NCBI RefSeq assembly: GCF_037975245.1 | Contig: NC_092572.1 | Location: 30,663,989-30,727,988, forward strand | DNA from: Apostichopus japonicus | Lineage: Eukaryota; Echinodermata; Holothuroidea; Aspidochirotida; Stichopodidae | DNA length: 64,000 bases | Direction: 5' to 3' | Shown: piece after piece, positions 10,645-22,377 of the stretch | Layout of the letters: each line of letters starts with the position of its first letter | How positions within the stretch are numbered: the first letter of the stretch is position 1 | Notes under the pieces: model-generated | The model's input: only the letters and a program-made list of their open reading frames with translations | Told to the model about the DNA's origin: nothing | Databases searched by the model: none | Position numbers and translations under genes: made by a program

Positions 10645-13600
10645 TAATGGGCGAGATCACGTCAAAATGTGCAACTCGTCAATTTGTAGGAAATTTATGC
10701 ATTGGGCGAGATCCGATACCTCGTCAAAACGTCAATTTTCTGGAGTTTTGGTCATTATGTCGAGATTGCGTCAAATTGTGCAACTCGTCAATTTGCAGAA
10801 AATTCATTGCAATGAGCGAGATCACGTCAAAATGTGTAACTCGTTAAATTGCAGTAAATTTAGTGCATTGGGCGAGATCGCGTCAAAATGTGCAACATGT
10901 CAATTTGTAGGAAATTCATGGCATTGGGCGAGATTCGTTATCTCGTTGAAACGTCATATCACCTGGAATTTTGGTCATTATGTCGAGATCGCGGGAAAGT
11001 GTGCAACTCATCAGTTTGCAGTAGATTCATTGCATTAGGCGAGATCACGTCAAAATGTGCAACTCGTCAATTTGTAGGAAATTTATTGCATAGGTTGAGA
11101 TCACGTCAGAATGTGCAACTCGTCAATTTGCAGGAGGTTTATGGCATTGAGCGAGATCAGGTCAAAATGTGCCACTCGTTAAATTGCAGTAAATTTAGTG
11201 CATTGGGCGAGATCGCGTCAAAATGTGCAACATGTCAATTTGTAGGAATTTTATGCATTGGGCGAGATTCGTTATCTCGTCAAAAGGTCAACTTTCTGGA
11301 ATTTTGGTCATTATGTCGAGATCGCGTCAAAGTGTGCGACTTGTCAATTTGCAGTAAATTTTTTGCATCCGTGGTGATCACGTCAGAATGTGCAACGTGT
11401 CAATTTGTAGGACATTTATGCATTGGGCGAGATCACGTCAAAATGTGCAACTCGTCAATTTGTAGGAAATTTATGCATTGGGCGAGATCCGATACCTCGT
11501 CAAAACGTCAATTTTCTGGAGTTTTGGTCATTATGTCGAGATTGCGTCAAATTGTGCAACTCGTCAATTTGCAGAAAATTCATTGCAATGAGCGAGATCA
11601 CGTCAAAATGTGTAACTCGTTAAATTGCAGTAAATTTAGTGCATTGGGCGAGATCGCGTCAAAATGTGCAACATGTCAATTTGTAGGAAATTCATGGCAT
11701 TGGGCGAGATTCGTTATCTCGTTGAAACGTCATATCACCTGGAATTTTGGTCATTATGTCGAGATCGCGGGAAAGTGTGCAACTCATCAGTTTGCAGTAG
11801 ATTCATTGCATTAGGCGAGATCACGTCAAAATGTGCAACTCGTCAATTTGTAGGAAATTTATTGCATAGGTTGAGATCACGTCAGAATGTGCAACTCGTC
11901 AATTTGCAGGAGGTTTATGGCATTGAGCGAGATCAGGTCAAAATGTGCCACTCGTTAAATTGCAGTAAATTTAGTGCATTGGGCGAGATCGCGTCAAAAT
12001 GTGCAACATGTCAATTTGTAGGAATTTTATGCATTGGGCGAGATTCGTTATCTCGTCAAAAGGTCAACTTTCTGGAATTTTGGTCATTATGTCGAGATCG
12101 CGTCAAAGTGTGCGACTTGTCAATTTGCAGTAAATTTTTTGCATCCGTGGTGATCACGTCAGAATGTGCAACGTGTCAATTTGTAGGACATTTATGCATT
12201 GGGCGAGATCACGTCAAAATGTGCAACTCGTCAATTTGTAGGAAATTTATGCATTGGGCGAGATCCGATACCTCGTCAAAACGTCAATTTTCTGGAGTTT
12301 TGGTCATTATGTCGAGATTGCGTCAAATTGTGCAACTCGTCAATTTGCAGAAAATTCATTGCAATGAGCGAGATCACGTCAAAATGTGTAACTCGTTAAA
12401 TTGCAGTAAATTTAGTGCATTGGGCGAGATCGCGTCAAAATGTGCAACATGTCAATTTGTAGGAAATTCATGGCATTGGGCGAGATTCGTTATCTCGTTG
12501 AAACGTCATATCACCTGGAATTTTGGTCATTATGTCGAGATCGCGGGAAAGTGTGCAACTCATCAGTTTGCAGTAGATTCATTGCATTAGGCGAGATCAC
12601 GTCAAAATGTGCAACTCGTCAATTTGTAGGAAATTTATTGCATAGGTTGAGATCACGTCAGAATGTGCAACTCGTCAATTTGCAGGAGGTTTATGGCATT
12701 GAGCGAGATCAGGTCAAAATGTGCCACTCGTTAAATTGCAGTAAATTTAGTGCATTGGGCGAGATCGCGTCAAAATGTGCAACATGTCAATTTGTAGGAA
12801 TTTTATGCATTGGGCGAGATTCGTTATCTCGTCAAAAGGTCAACTTTCTGGAATTTTGGTCATTATGTCGAGATCGCGTCAAAGTGTGCGACTTGTCAAT
12901 TTGCAGTAAATTTTTTGCATCCGTGGTGATCACGTCAGAATGTGCAACGTGTCAATTTGTAGGACATTTATGCATTGGGCGAGATCACGTCAAAATGTGC
13001 AACTCGTCAATTTGTAGGAAATTTATGCATTGGGCGAGATCCGATACCTCGTCAAAACGTCAATTTTCTGGAGTTTTGGTCATTATGTCGAGATTGCGTC
13101 AAATTGTGCAACTCGTCAATTTGCAGAAAATTCATTGCAATGAGCGAGATCACGTCAAAATGTGTAACTCGTTAAATTGCAGTAAATTTAGTGCATTGGG
13201 CGAGATCGCGTCAAAATGTGCAACATGTCAATTTGTAGGAAATTCATGGCATTGGGCGAGATTCGTTATCTCGTTGAAACGTCATATCACCTGGAATTTT
13301 GGTCATTATGTCGAGATCGCGGGAAAGTGTGCAACTCATCAGTTTGCAGTAGATTCATTGCATTAGGCGAGATCACGTCAAAATGTGCAACTCGTCAATT
13401 TGTAGGAAATTTATTGCATAGGTTGAGATCACGTCAGAATGTGCAACTCGTCAATTTGCAGGAGGTTTATGGCATTGAGCGAGATCAGGTCAAAATGTGC
13501 CACTCGTTAAATTGCAGTAAATTTAGTGCATTGGGCGAGATCGCGTCAAAATGTGCAACATGTCAATTTGTAGGAATTTTATGCATTGGGCGAGATTCGT

Positions 13601-13780
13601 TATCTCGTCAAAAGGTCAACTTTCTGGAATTTTGGTCATTATGTCGAGATCGCGTCAAAGTGTGCGACTTGTCAATTTGCAGTAAATTTTTTGCATCCGT
13701 GGTGATCACGTCAGAATGTGCAACGTGTCAATTTGTAGGACATTTATGCATTGGGCGAGATCACGTCAAAATGTGCAACT
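10645..13780 (+). repeat. 776-bp family A HOR array, about 4 copies (macro-copy 1)
   Basis: Sequence repeats at exactly 776 bp, 14 monomers of about 55 bp. Landmark gtgcaacatgtcaatttgt followed by aggaaattcatgg recurs at 10891, 11667, 12443 and 13219. Copies look essentially identical. Each period carries the distinctive segments gcgggaaagtgtgcaactca and ttttttgcatccgtggtgat. The period also keeps a 308-codon forward frame open (10888-11814 and two more), which is a consequence of the repeat and not a gene. Confidence 0.95.
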
Positions 13781-14641
13781 CGTCATATCTCTGGAATTTT
13801 GTTCATTATATCGAGATTGCGTCAGTGTTCAACTCGTCAATTTGCCGGAAATTTATTGCAATGGGGGAGATCATGTCAATGTGCAACTCGTCAAGTTGCA
13901 GGAGGTTTATGGCATTGAGCGAGATCAGGTAAAAATGTTCAACTCGTTAAATTGCAGTAAATTTAGTCCATTAAGCGAGATCACGTCAATATGTTCAACT
14001 CGTTAATTTGCAGTAAGTTCATTGCATTAGGCGAGATCACGTCAATGTGTGTAACTCGTCAATTTGCGGAAATTAATGCATTGGGCGAACTGACGTCAAA
14101 ATGTGCAACTCGTCAATTTGTAGGAAATTCATGGCATTGGGCGAGATTCGTTATCCCATTGAAACGACATATCGCTGGAATTTTGGTCATTATGTCGAGT
14201 TCGCGTTAAAGTGTGCAACTCGTCATTTTGCAGTAGATTCATTGCATTAGGCGAGATCGGGTCAAAATGTGGAACTTGTCAATTTGTAGGAAACTTATGC
14301 ATTGGGCGAGTTCCGTTATTTCATCAAAACGTCAATTTTCTGGAATTTTGGTCATCTCGAGATCGCGTTAGAGTGTGCACTCGTCAATTTGCAGATATTG
14401 ATGCATTGCACGAGATACGTTATCTCGTCATAACGTCAATTTTGGTCATTTTGTCGAGATGGCAGCAAAATGTGCAACTCGTCAATTTGCAGGTAAAAAA
14501 TGCATTGGGCGATATTTGTAATCCCGCCAAAACGTCAATTATCTGAACCTTTGGTCATTTGGTCGAGATGGGAGCAAAGTTTGCAAATCGTCAAATTTAA
14601 GGAAACTTATTGCCATGGGCGAGATCACGTCAAAATGTGCA
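13781..14641 (+). repeat. Degenerate right edge of family A (macro-copy 1)
   Basis: Family A monomers here leave the 776-bp period and become steadily more divergent towards the border with family B. Examples are gagatggcagcaaaatgtgc near 14454 and gtaatcccgccaaaacgtca near 14518. The same edge recurs at 21517-22377 and 29253-30113. Gradual decay up to the border suggests an old A/B boundary that was later amplified as a whole. Confidence 0.9.
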
Positions 14642-14648
14642 AGATTTT
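14639..14648. other. A-to-B junction, copy 1
   Basis: Family A ends in cacgtcaaaatgtgcaa and family B begins in agattttaaaaaatttgac. A short overlap of shared sequence around 'gcaagatttt' makes the exact point ambiguous by a few bases. No target-site duplication or inserted element is visible. Confidence 0.8.
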
Positions 14649-14791
14649 AAAAAATTTGACCAGCGGTGACACCAAATAACCTTTGACCTGCATCGAAAAA
14701 CAAAGGGTAAGCGGTACTCCGGCAGACTAATTCCGAAGTTGGTCCGACATTACCCACCTGAGATATCGTGTTTACGAGATTTTTTAAAATT

Positions 14792-14824
14792 TGACCCCCG
14801 GTGACCCCAAATGACCTTTGACCT
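14792..14824 (-). promoter_or_regulatory. Nuclear-receptor half-site cassette, representative B monomer
   Basis: On the plus strand tgaccc starts at 14792 and 14802, and tgacct starts at 14812 and 14819. On the minus strand this reads AGGTCA, 1 bp, AGGTCA, 4 bp, GGGTCA, 4 bp, GGGTCA. The first pair is a perfect DR1 element, the class bound by HNF4, COUP-TF, RXR homodimers and PPAR/RXR. The two later steps have DR4 spacing, used by TR/RXR and LXR/RXR. The same cassette recurs in almost every B monomer in the window. The match to consensus is seen directly; binding in this organism is inference. Confidence 0.75.
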
Positions 14825-16001
14825 GCATCGAAAAAAAGGGTAAGCGATACTCCGGCAGACCAAATCCGGAGTTGGTTTGACAATACCCACCTGAGATATC
14901 GTGTTTACGAGATTTTTCAAAATTTGACCCCCGGTGACCCCAAATGACCTTTGACCTGCATCGAAAAAAAGGGTAAGCGGTTCTCCGGCAGACTAATTCC
15001 GAAGTTGGTTAGACATTACCCACCTGAGATATCGTGTTTACGAGATTCTTCAAAATTTGACCCCCGGTGACCCCAAATGACCTTTGACCTGCATCGAAAA
15101 AAAGGGTAAGCGGTACTCCGGCAGACCAAATATGATGTTGGTCCGACATTACCCACCTGAGATATCGTGTTTACGAGATTTTTCAAAATTTGACCCCCGG
15201 TGACCCCAAATGACCTTTGACCTGCATGGAAAAAAAGGTAAGCGGTTCTCCGGCAGACCAATTCCGAAGTTGATCCGACATTACCCACCTGAGATATCGT
15301 GTTTACGAGATTTTTCAAAATTTGACCCCCGGTGACCCCAGGGACCCCAAATGACCTTTGACCTGCTTCGAAAAAAAAATTAAGCGGTACTCCGGCAGAC
15401 CAATTCCGAAGTTGGTCCGACATTACCCACCTGAGATATCGTGCTTACGAAATTCTTCAAAATTTGACCCCGGTGACCCCAAATGACCTTTGACCTGCAT
15501 CGAAAAAAAGGGTAAGCGGTACTCCGGCAGACCAATTCCGAAGTTGGTTCGACATGACCCACCTGAGATATCGTGTTTACGAGATTTTTCAAAATTTGAC
15601 CCCCGGTGACCCCCGGTGACCCCAAATGACCTTTGACCTGCATCGAAAAAAAGGGTAGGCGGTTCTCCGGCAGACCAAATATGAAGTTGGTTCGATATTA
15701 CCCACCTGAGATATCGTGTTTGCGAGATTTTTAAAATTTGTCCCCCGGTGACCCCAAATGACCTTTGACCTGCATCGAAAAAGGGTAAGCGGTTCTCCGG
15801 CAGACTAATTCCGAAGTTGGTCCGACATTACCCACCTGAGATATCGTGTTTACGAGATTTTTCAAAATTTGACCCCCGGTGACCCCAAATGACCTTTGAC
15901 CTGCATCGAAAAAAAGGGTAAGCGGTACTCCGGCAGACCAAATCCAAAGTTGGTCCGAAATTACCCACCTGAGATATCGTGTTTACGATATTTTTAAAAT
16001 T

Positions 16002-16097
16002 TGACCCCGGTGACCCCCGGTGACCCCCGGTGACCCCCGGTGACCCCCGGTGACCCCCGGTGACCCCCGGTGACCCCCGGTGACCCCCGGTGACCCC
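16002..16097 (+). repeat. Nested 10-bp minisatellite (ggtgaccccc), 10 copies
   Basis: Inside one B monomer the tgacccc step, normally present twice, is expanded to 10 copies at 10-bp spacing. The minus strand then reads as runs of five G separated by TCACC, which fits a G-quadruplex-forming pattern. It also gives serial GGGTCA half-sites at DR4 spacing. The monomer ends in the variant gcatccataaaaaggg. Confidence 0.96.
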
Positions 16098-17875
16098 AAA
16101 TGACCTTTGACCTGCATCCATAAAAAGGGTAAGCGGTACTCCGGCAGACCAAATATGATGTTGGTCCGACATTACCCACCTGAGATATCGTGTTTACGAG
16201 ATGTTTAAAATTTGACCCCCGGTGACCCCAAATGACCTTTGACCTGCATCGAAAAAAGGGTAAACGATACTCCGGCAGACCAAATATGAAGTTGGTTCGA
16301 TATTACCAACCTGAGATATCGTGTTTGCGAGATTTTTCAAAATTTGACCCCCGGTGACCTCAAATGACCTTTGACCTGCATCGAAAAAAGGGTAAGCGGT
16401 ACTCCGGCAGACCAAATATGATGTTGGTCGGACATTACCCACCTGAGATATCGTGTTTGCGAGATTTTTCAAAATTTGACCCCCGGTGACCCCAAATGAC
16501 CTTTGACCTGCATCGAAAAAAAGGGTAAGCGGTACTCCGGCAGACCAAATATGATCTTGGTTCGATATTACCCACCTGAGATATCGTGTTTGCGAGATTT
16601 TTCAAATTTGACCCCGATGACCCCAAATGACCTTTGACCTGCATCGAAAAGAAGGGTAAGCGATACTCCGGCAGACCAAATATGATGTTGGTCCGACATA
16701 ACCCACCTGAGATATCGTGTTTACGAGATTTTTCAAAATTTGACCCCCGGTGACCCCAAATGACCTTTGACCTGCATCGAAAAAGGGTAAGCGGTTCTCC
16801 GGCAGACCAATTCCGAAGTTGATCCGACATTACCCACCTGAGATATCGTGTTTACGAGATTTTTCAAAATTTGACCCCCGGTGACCCCAGGGACCCCAAA
16901 TGACCTTTGACCTGCATCGAAAAAAAGGGTAAGCGGTACTCCGGCAGACCAAATATGATGTTGGTCCGACATTACCCACCTGAGATATCGTGTTTACGAG
17001 ATTTTTCAAAATTTGACCCCCGGTGACCCCAAATGACCTTTGACCTGCATGGAAAAAAAGGTAAGCGGTTCTCCGGCAGACCAATTCCGAAGTTGATCCG
17101 ACATTACCCACCTGAGATATCGTGTTTACGAGATTTTTCAAAATTTGACCCCCGGTGACCCCAGGGACCCCAAATGACCTTTGACCTGCTTCGAAAAAAA
17201 AATTAAGCGGTACTCCGGCAGACCAATTCCGAAGTTGGTCCGACATTACCCACCTGAGATATCGTGTTTACGAGATTCTTCAAAATTTGACCCCCGGTGA
17301 CCCCAAATGACCTTTGACCTGCATCGAAAAAAAGGGTAAGCGGTACTCCGGCAGACCAAATATGATGTTGGTCCGACATTACCCACCTGAGATATCGTGT
17401 TTACGAGATTTTTCAAAATTTGACCCCCGGTGACCCCAAATGACCTTTGACCTGCATGGAAAAAAAGGTAAGCGGTTCTCCGGCAGACCAATTCCGAAGT
17501 TGATCCGACATTACCCACCTGAGATATCGTGTTTACGAGATTTTTCAAAATTTGACCCCCGGTGACCCCAGGGACCCCAAATGACCTTTGACCTGCTTCG
17601 AAAAAAAAATTAAGCGGTACTCCGGCAGACCAATTCCGAAGTTGGTCCGACATAACCCACCTGAGATATCGTGCTTACGAAATTCTTCAAAATTTGACCC
17701 CGGTGACCCCAAATGACCTTTGACCTGCATCGAAAAAAAGGGTAAGCGGTACTCCGGCAGACCAATTCCGAAGTTGGTTCGACATGACCCACCTGAGATA
17801 TCGTGTTTACGAGATTTTTCAAAATTTGACCCCCGGTGACCCCCGGTGACCCCAAATGACCTTTGACCTGCATCG

Positions 17876-17886
17876 AAAAATGCGTC
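17876..17886. other. B-to-A junction between macro-copies 1 and 2
   Basis: Family B stops inside its A-tract (gcatcgaaaaa) and family A starts at gcgtcaaaatgtgc, the same base as 9540. One extra t at 17881 matches neither parent. The identical join recurs at 25616/25617, so the illegitimate join happened once and was then amplified. Confidence 0.9.
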
Positions 17887-18874
17887 AAAATGTGCAACTC
17901 GTCAATTTGTAGGAAATTTATGCATTTAAACGAGATCAGGTCAAAATGTGCAACTCGTTAAATTGCAGTTAATTTAGTGCAGTGGGCGAGATCGCGTCAA
18001 AATGTGCAACATGTCAATTTGTAGGAATTTTATGCATTGGGCGAGATCCGTTATCTCATCAAAACGTCAATTTTCTGGAATTTTGGTCATTATGTCGAGA
18101 TCTCGTCAAAATGTGCAACTCGTCAATTTGCAGAAAATTCATTGCAATGAGCGAGATCACGTCAAAATGTGTAACTCGTTAAATTGCAGTAAATTGATTG
18201 CATTGGGCGAGATCGCGTCAAAATGTGCAACTCGTCAATTTGTAGGAAATTTATGCATATAACGAGATCAGGTCAAAATGTGCAACGCGTTAAATTGCAG
18301 TAAATTTAGTGCATTGGGCGAGATCACGTCAAAATGTGCAACTCGTCATATCCCTGGAATTTTGTTCATTATATCGAGATCGTGTCAAAGTGTTCAACTC
18401 GTCAACTCGTCAATCTGAATTCGAAATTGATTGCAATGGGGGAGATCATGTCAAAATGTGCAACTCGTCAATTTGCAGGAGGTTTATGGCATTGAGCGAG
18501 ATCACGTCAGAATGTGCAACTCGTCAATTTGTAGGAAATTCATGGCATTGGGCGAGATTCGTTATCTCGTTGAAACGTCATATCGCTGGAATTTTGGTCA
18601 TCATGTCGAGATCGCGTGAAAGTGTGCAACTCATCAATTTGCAGTAGATTCATTGCATTAGGCGAGATCACGTCAGAATGTGAAACTCGTCAATTTGTAG
18701 GAAATTCATTGCATAGTTTGAGATCACGTCAAAATGTGCAACTCGTCAATTTGCAGGAGGTTTATGGCATTGAGCGAGATCACGTCAATGTGTGCAACTC
18801 GTCAATTTGCACAAAATTTATTGCATTGGGCGAGCTCGCGTCAATGTGCAACGTGTCAATTAGTAGGAAATTTA

Positions 18875-19000
18875 TAGGTCATTATGTCGAGTTCGCGTTA
18901 AAGTGTGCAACTCGTCATTTTGCAGTAGATTCATTGCATTAGGCGAGATCGGGTCAAAATGTGGAACTTGTCAATTTGTAGGAAACTTATGCATTGGGCG
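18875..19000 (+). repeat. Chimeric patch from the A edge, in macro-copy 2
   Basis: Before 18875 this copy follows 9540-10532. From about 18877 to 19000 it follows the family A edge at about 14188-14311, including gtcgagttcgcgttaaagtg and gggtcaaaatgtggaacttg. From about 19000 it follows the 776-bp HOR at about 11263. Copy 1 has ordinary A monomers in place of the patch. This looks like two unequal exchanges or a template switch. Copy 3 carries the same patch at about 26611-26736. Confidence 0.85.
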
Positions 19001-21516
19001 AGATTCGTTATCTCGTCAAAAGGTCAACTTTCTGGAATTTTGGTCATTATGTCGAGATCGCGTCAAAGTGTGCGACTTGTCAATTTGCAGTAAATTTTTT
19101 GCATCCGTGGTGATCACGTCAGAATGTGCAACGTGTCAATTTGTAGGACATTTATGCATTGGGCGAGATCACGTCAAAATGTGCAACTCGTCAATTTGTA
19201 GGAAATTTATGCATTGGGCGAGATCCGATACCTCGTCAAAACGTCAATTTTCTGGAGTTTTGGTCATTATGTCGAGATTGCGTCAAATTGTGCAACTCGT
19301 CAATTTGCAGAAAATTCATTGCAATGAGCGAGATCACGTCAAAATGTGTAACTCGTTAAATTGCAGTAAATTTAGTGCATTGGGCGAGATCGCGTCAAAA
19401 TGTGCAACATGTCAATTTGTAGGAAATTCATGGCATTGGGCGAGATTCGTTATCTCGTTGAAACGTCATATCACCTGGAATTTTGGTCATTATGTCGAGA
19501 TCGCGGGAAAGTGTGCAACTCATCAGTTTGCAGTAGATTCATTGCATTAGGCGAGATCACGTCAAAATGTGCAACTCGTCAATTTGTAGGAAATTTATTG
19601 CATAGGTTGAGATCACGTCAGAATGTGCAACTCGTCAATTTGCAGGAGGTTTATGGCATTGAGCGAGATCAGGTCAAAATGTGCCACTCGTTAAATTGCA
19701 GTAAATTTAGTGCATTGGGCGAGATCGCGTCAAAATGTGCAACATGTCAATTTGTAGGAATTTTATGCATTGGGCGAGATTCGTTATCTCGTCAAAAGGT
19801 CAACTTTCTGGAATTTTGGTCATTATGTCGAGATCGCGTCAAAGTGTGCGACTTGTCAATTTGCAGTAAATTTTTTGCATCCGTGGTGATCACGTCAGAA
19901 TGTGCAACGTGTCAATTTGTAGGACATTTATGCATTGGGCGAGATCACGTCAAAATGTGCAACTCGTCAATTTGTAGGAAATTTATGCATTGGGCGAGAT
20001 CCGATACCTCGTCAAAACGTCAATTTTCTGGAGTTTTGGTCATTATGTCGAGATTGCGTCAAATTGTGCAACTCGTCAATTTGCAGAAAATTCATTGCAA
20101 TGAGCGAGATCACGTCAAAATGTGTAACTCGTTAAATTGCAGTAAATTTAGTGCATTGGGCGAGATCGCGTCAAAATGTGCAACATGTCAATTTGTAGGA
20201 AATTCATGGCATTGGGCGAGATTCGTTATCTCGTTGAAACGTCATATCACCTGGAATTTTGGTCATTATGTCGAGATCGCGGGAAAGTGTGCAACTCATC
20301 AGTTTGCAGTAGATTCATTGCATTAGGCGAGATCACGTCAAAATGTGCAACTCGTCAATTTGTAGGAAATTTATTGCATAGGTTGAGATCACGTCAGAAT
20401 GTGCAACTCGTCAATTTGCAGGAGGTTTATGGCATTGAGCGAGATCAGGTCAAAATGTGCCACTCGTTAAATTGCAGTAAATTTAGTGCATTGGGCGAGA
20501 TCGCGTCAAAATGTGCAACATGTCAATTTGTAGGAATTTTATGCATTGGGCGAGATTCGTTATCTCGTCAAAAGGTCAACTTTCTGGAATTTTGGTCATT
20601 ATGTCGAGATCGCGTCAAAGTGTGCGACTTGTCAATTTGCAGTAAATTTTTTGCATCCGTGGTGATCACGTCAGAATGTGCAACGTGTCAATTTGTAGGA
20701 CATTTATGCATTGGGCGAGATCACGTCAAAATGTGCAACTCGTCAATTTGTAGGAAATTTATGCATTGGGCGAGATCCGATACCTCGTCAAAACGTCAAT
20801 TTTCTGGAGTTTTGGTCATTATGTCGAGATTGCGTCAAATTGTGCAACTCGTCAATTTGCAGAAAATTCATTGCAATGAGCGAGATCACGTCAAAATGTG
20901 TAACTCGTTAAATTGCAGTAAATTTAGTGCATTGGGCGAGATCGCGTCAAAATGTGCAACATGTCAATTTGTAGGAAATTCATGGCATTGGGCGAGATTC
21001 GTTATCTCGTTGAAACGTCATATCACCTGGAATTTTGGTCATTATGTCGAGATCGCGGGAAAGTGTGCAACTCATCAGTTTGCAGTAGATTCATTGCATT
21101 AGGCGAGATCACGTCAAAATGTGCAACTCGTCAATTTGTAGGAAATTTATTGCATAGGTTGAGATCACGTCAGAATGTGCAACTCGTCAATTTGCAGGAG
21201 GTTTATGGCATTGAGCGAGATCAGGTCAAAATGTGCCACTCGTTAAATTGCAGTAAATTTAGTGCATTGGGCGAGATCGCGTCAAAATGTGCAACATGTC
21301 AATTTGTAGGAATTTTATGCATTGGGCGAGATTCGTTATCTCGTCAAAAGGTCAACTTTCTGGAATTTTGGTCATTATGTCGAGATCGCGTCAAAGTGTG
21401 CGACTTGTCAATTTGCAGTAAATTTTTTGCATCCGTGGTGATCACGTCAGAATGTGCAACGTGTCAATTTGTAGGACATTTATGCATTGGGCGAGATCAC
21501 GTCAAAATGTGCAACT
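19000..21516 (+). repeat. 776-bp family A HOR array, about 3.25 copies (macro-copy 2)
   Basis: Same 14-monomer HOR as at 10645-13780, with landmarks at 19403, 20179 and 20955. It enters in mid-period because of the chimeric patch upstream. It leaves the period where cgtcatatctctggaatttt replaces the expected monomer, exactly as in copy 1. Confidence 0.94.
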
Positions 21517-22377
21517 CGTCATATCTCTGGAATTTTGTTCATTATATCGAGATTGCGTCAGTGTTCAACTCGTCAATTTGCCGGAAATTTATTGCAATGG
21601 GGGAGATCATGTCAATGTGCAACTCGTCAAGTTGCAGGAGGTTTATGGCATTGAGCGAGATCAGGTAAAAATGTTCAACTCGTTAAATTGCAGTAAATTT
21701 AGTCCATTAAGCGAGATCACGTCAATATGTTCAACTCGTTAATTTGCAGTAAGTTCATTGCATTAGGCGAGATCACGTCAATGTGTGTAACTCGTCAATT
21801 TGCGGAAATTAATGCATTGGGCGAACTGACGTCAAAATGTGCAACTCGTCAATTTGTAGGAAATTCATGGCATTGGGCGAGATTCGTTATCCCATTGAAA
21901 CGACATATCGCTGGAATTTTGGTCATTATGTCGAGTTCGCGTTAAAGTGTGCAACTCGTCATTTTGCAGTAGATTCATTGCATTAGGCGAGATCGGGTCA
22001 AAATGTGGAACTTGTCAATTTGTAGGAAACTTATGCATTGGGCGAGTTCCGTTATTTCATCAAAACGTCAATTTTCTGGAATTTTGGTCATCTCGAGATC
22101 GCGTTAGAGTGTGCACTCGTCAATTTGCAGATATTGATGCATTGCACGAGATACGTTATCTCGTCATAACGTCAATTTTGGTCATTTTGTCGAGATGGCA
22201 GCAAAATGTGCAACTCGTCAATTTGCAGGTAAAAAATGCATTGGGCGATATTTGTAATCCCGCCAAAACGTCAATTATCTGAACCTTTGGTCATTTGGTC
22301 GAGATGGGAGCAAAGTTTGCAAATCGTCAAATTTAAGGAAACTTATTGCCATGGGCGAGATCACGTCAAAATGTGCA
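21517..22377 (+). repeat. Degenerate right edge of family A (macro-copy 2)
   Basis: Repeats 13781-14641 at offset 7736. It holds the same divergent monomers, including a palindromic tgacgtca at 21827, and ends at the same A/B junction. Confidence 0.92.

Larger units (their letters stand above)
14642..17880 (+). repeat. Family B satellite block (macro-copy 1)
   Basis: About 24 tandem 133-bp monomers. Segments in order: acccacctgagatatcgtg; tttacgagatttttcaaaat; the tgacc-rich receptor-site cassette; gcatcgaaaaaaagggtaag; cggtactccggcagaccaa; then a variable 'tatgatgttggtccgacatt' or 'ttccgaagttgg' tail. The first monomer is degenerate (tgaccagcggtgacaccaaa), as expected at an array edge. Part of the block repeats internally at 2230 bp (15016 and 17246). 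Minus-strand open frames of up to 138 codons run through the monomers because they contain few stops. Confidence 0.96.
9540..17881 (+). repeat. Compound A+B macro-repeat, copy 1 (8342 bp)
   Basis: This block consists of family A (9540-14641) followed by family B (14642-17880). It recurs from 17882, at offset 8342 in its first kilobase and at offset 7736 from about 11263 onwards. Copy 1 therefore holds 606 bp, about 11 A monomers, net more than copies 2 and 3. The match to copy 2 begins exactly at 9540, which fixes the left end of the duplicated unit. Confidence 0.93.

Noticed and set aside
13268-13285. CENP-B-box-like ctcgttgaaacgtca in A2, and ttcgatgcaggtcaa on the minus strand of B
   Set aside because: The essential CGGG is missing in both, and the A2 match needs a gap. 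It does not meet the minimal CENP-B box.
10888-13366. 308-codon forward open frames repeated at 776 bp, rich in CNSSICRKFM-like segments
   Set aside because: They are the 776-bp HOR read through in an open frame, overlap one another, shift frame between monomers and recur wherever the repeat does. There is no start context, domain or codon bias.
5386-14640. CRISPR-like pattern of short repeats with intervening sequence
   Set aside because: The intervening segments are themselves repeated, the repeat is not constant, and no cas genes are present.
14825-14840. A-tract in every B monomer as a retroposon poly-A tail
   Set aside because: It is an internal constant part of the 133-bp unit, followed by gggtaagcgg, with no target-site duplications.
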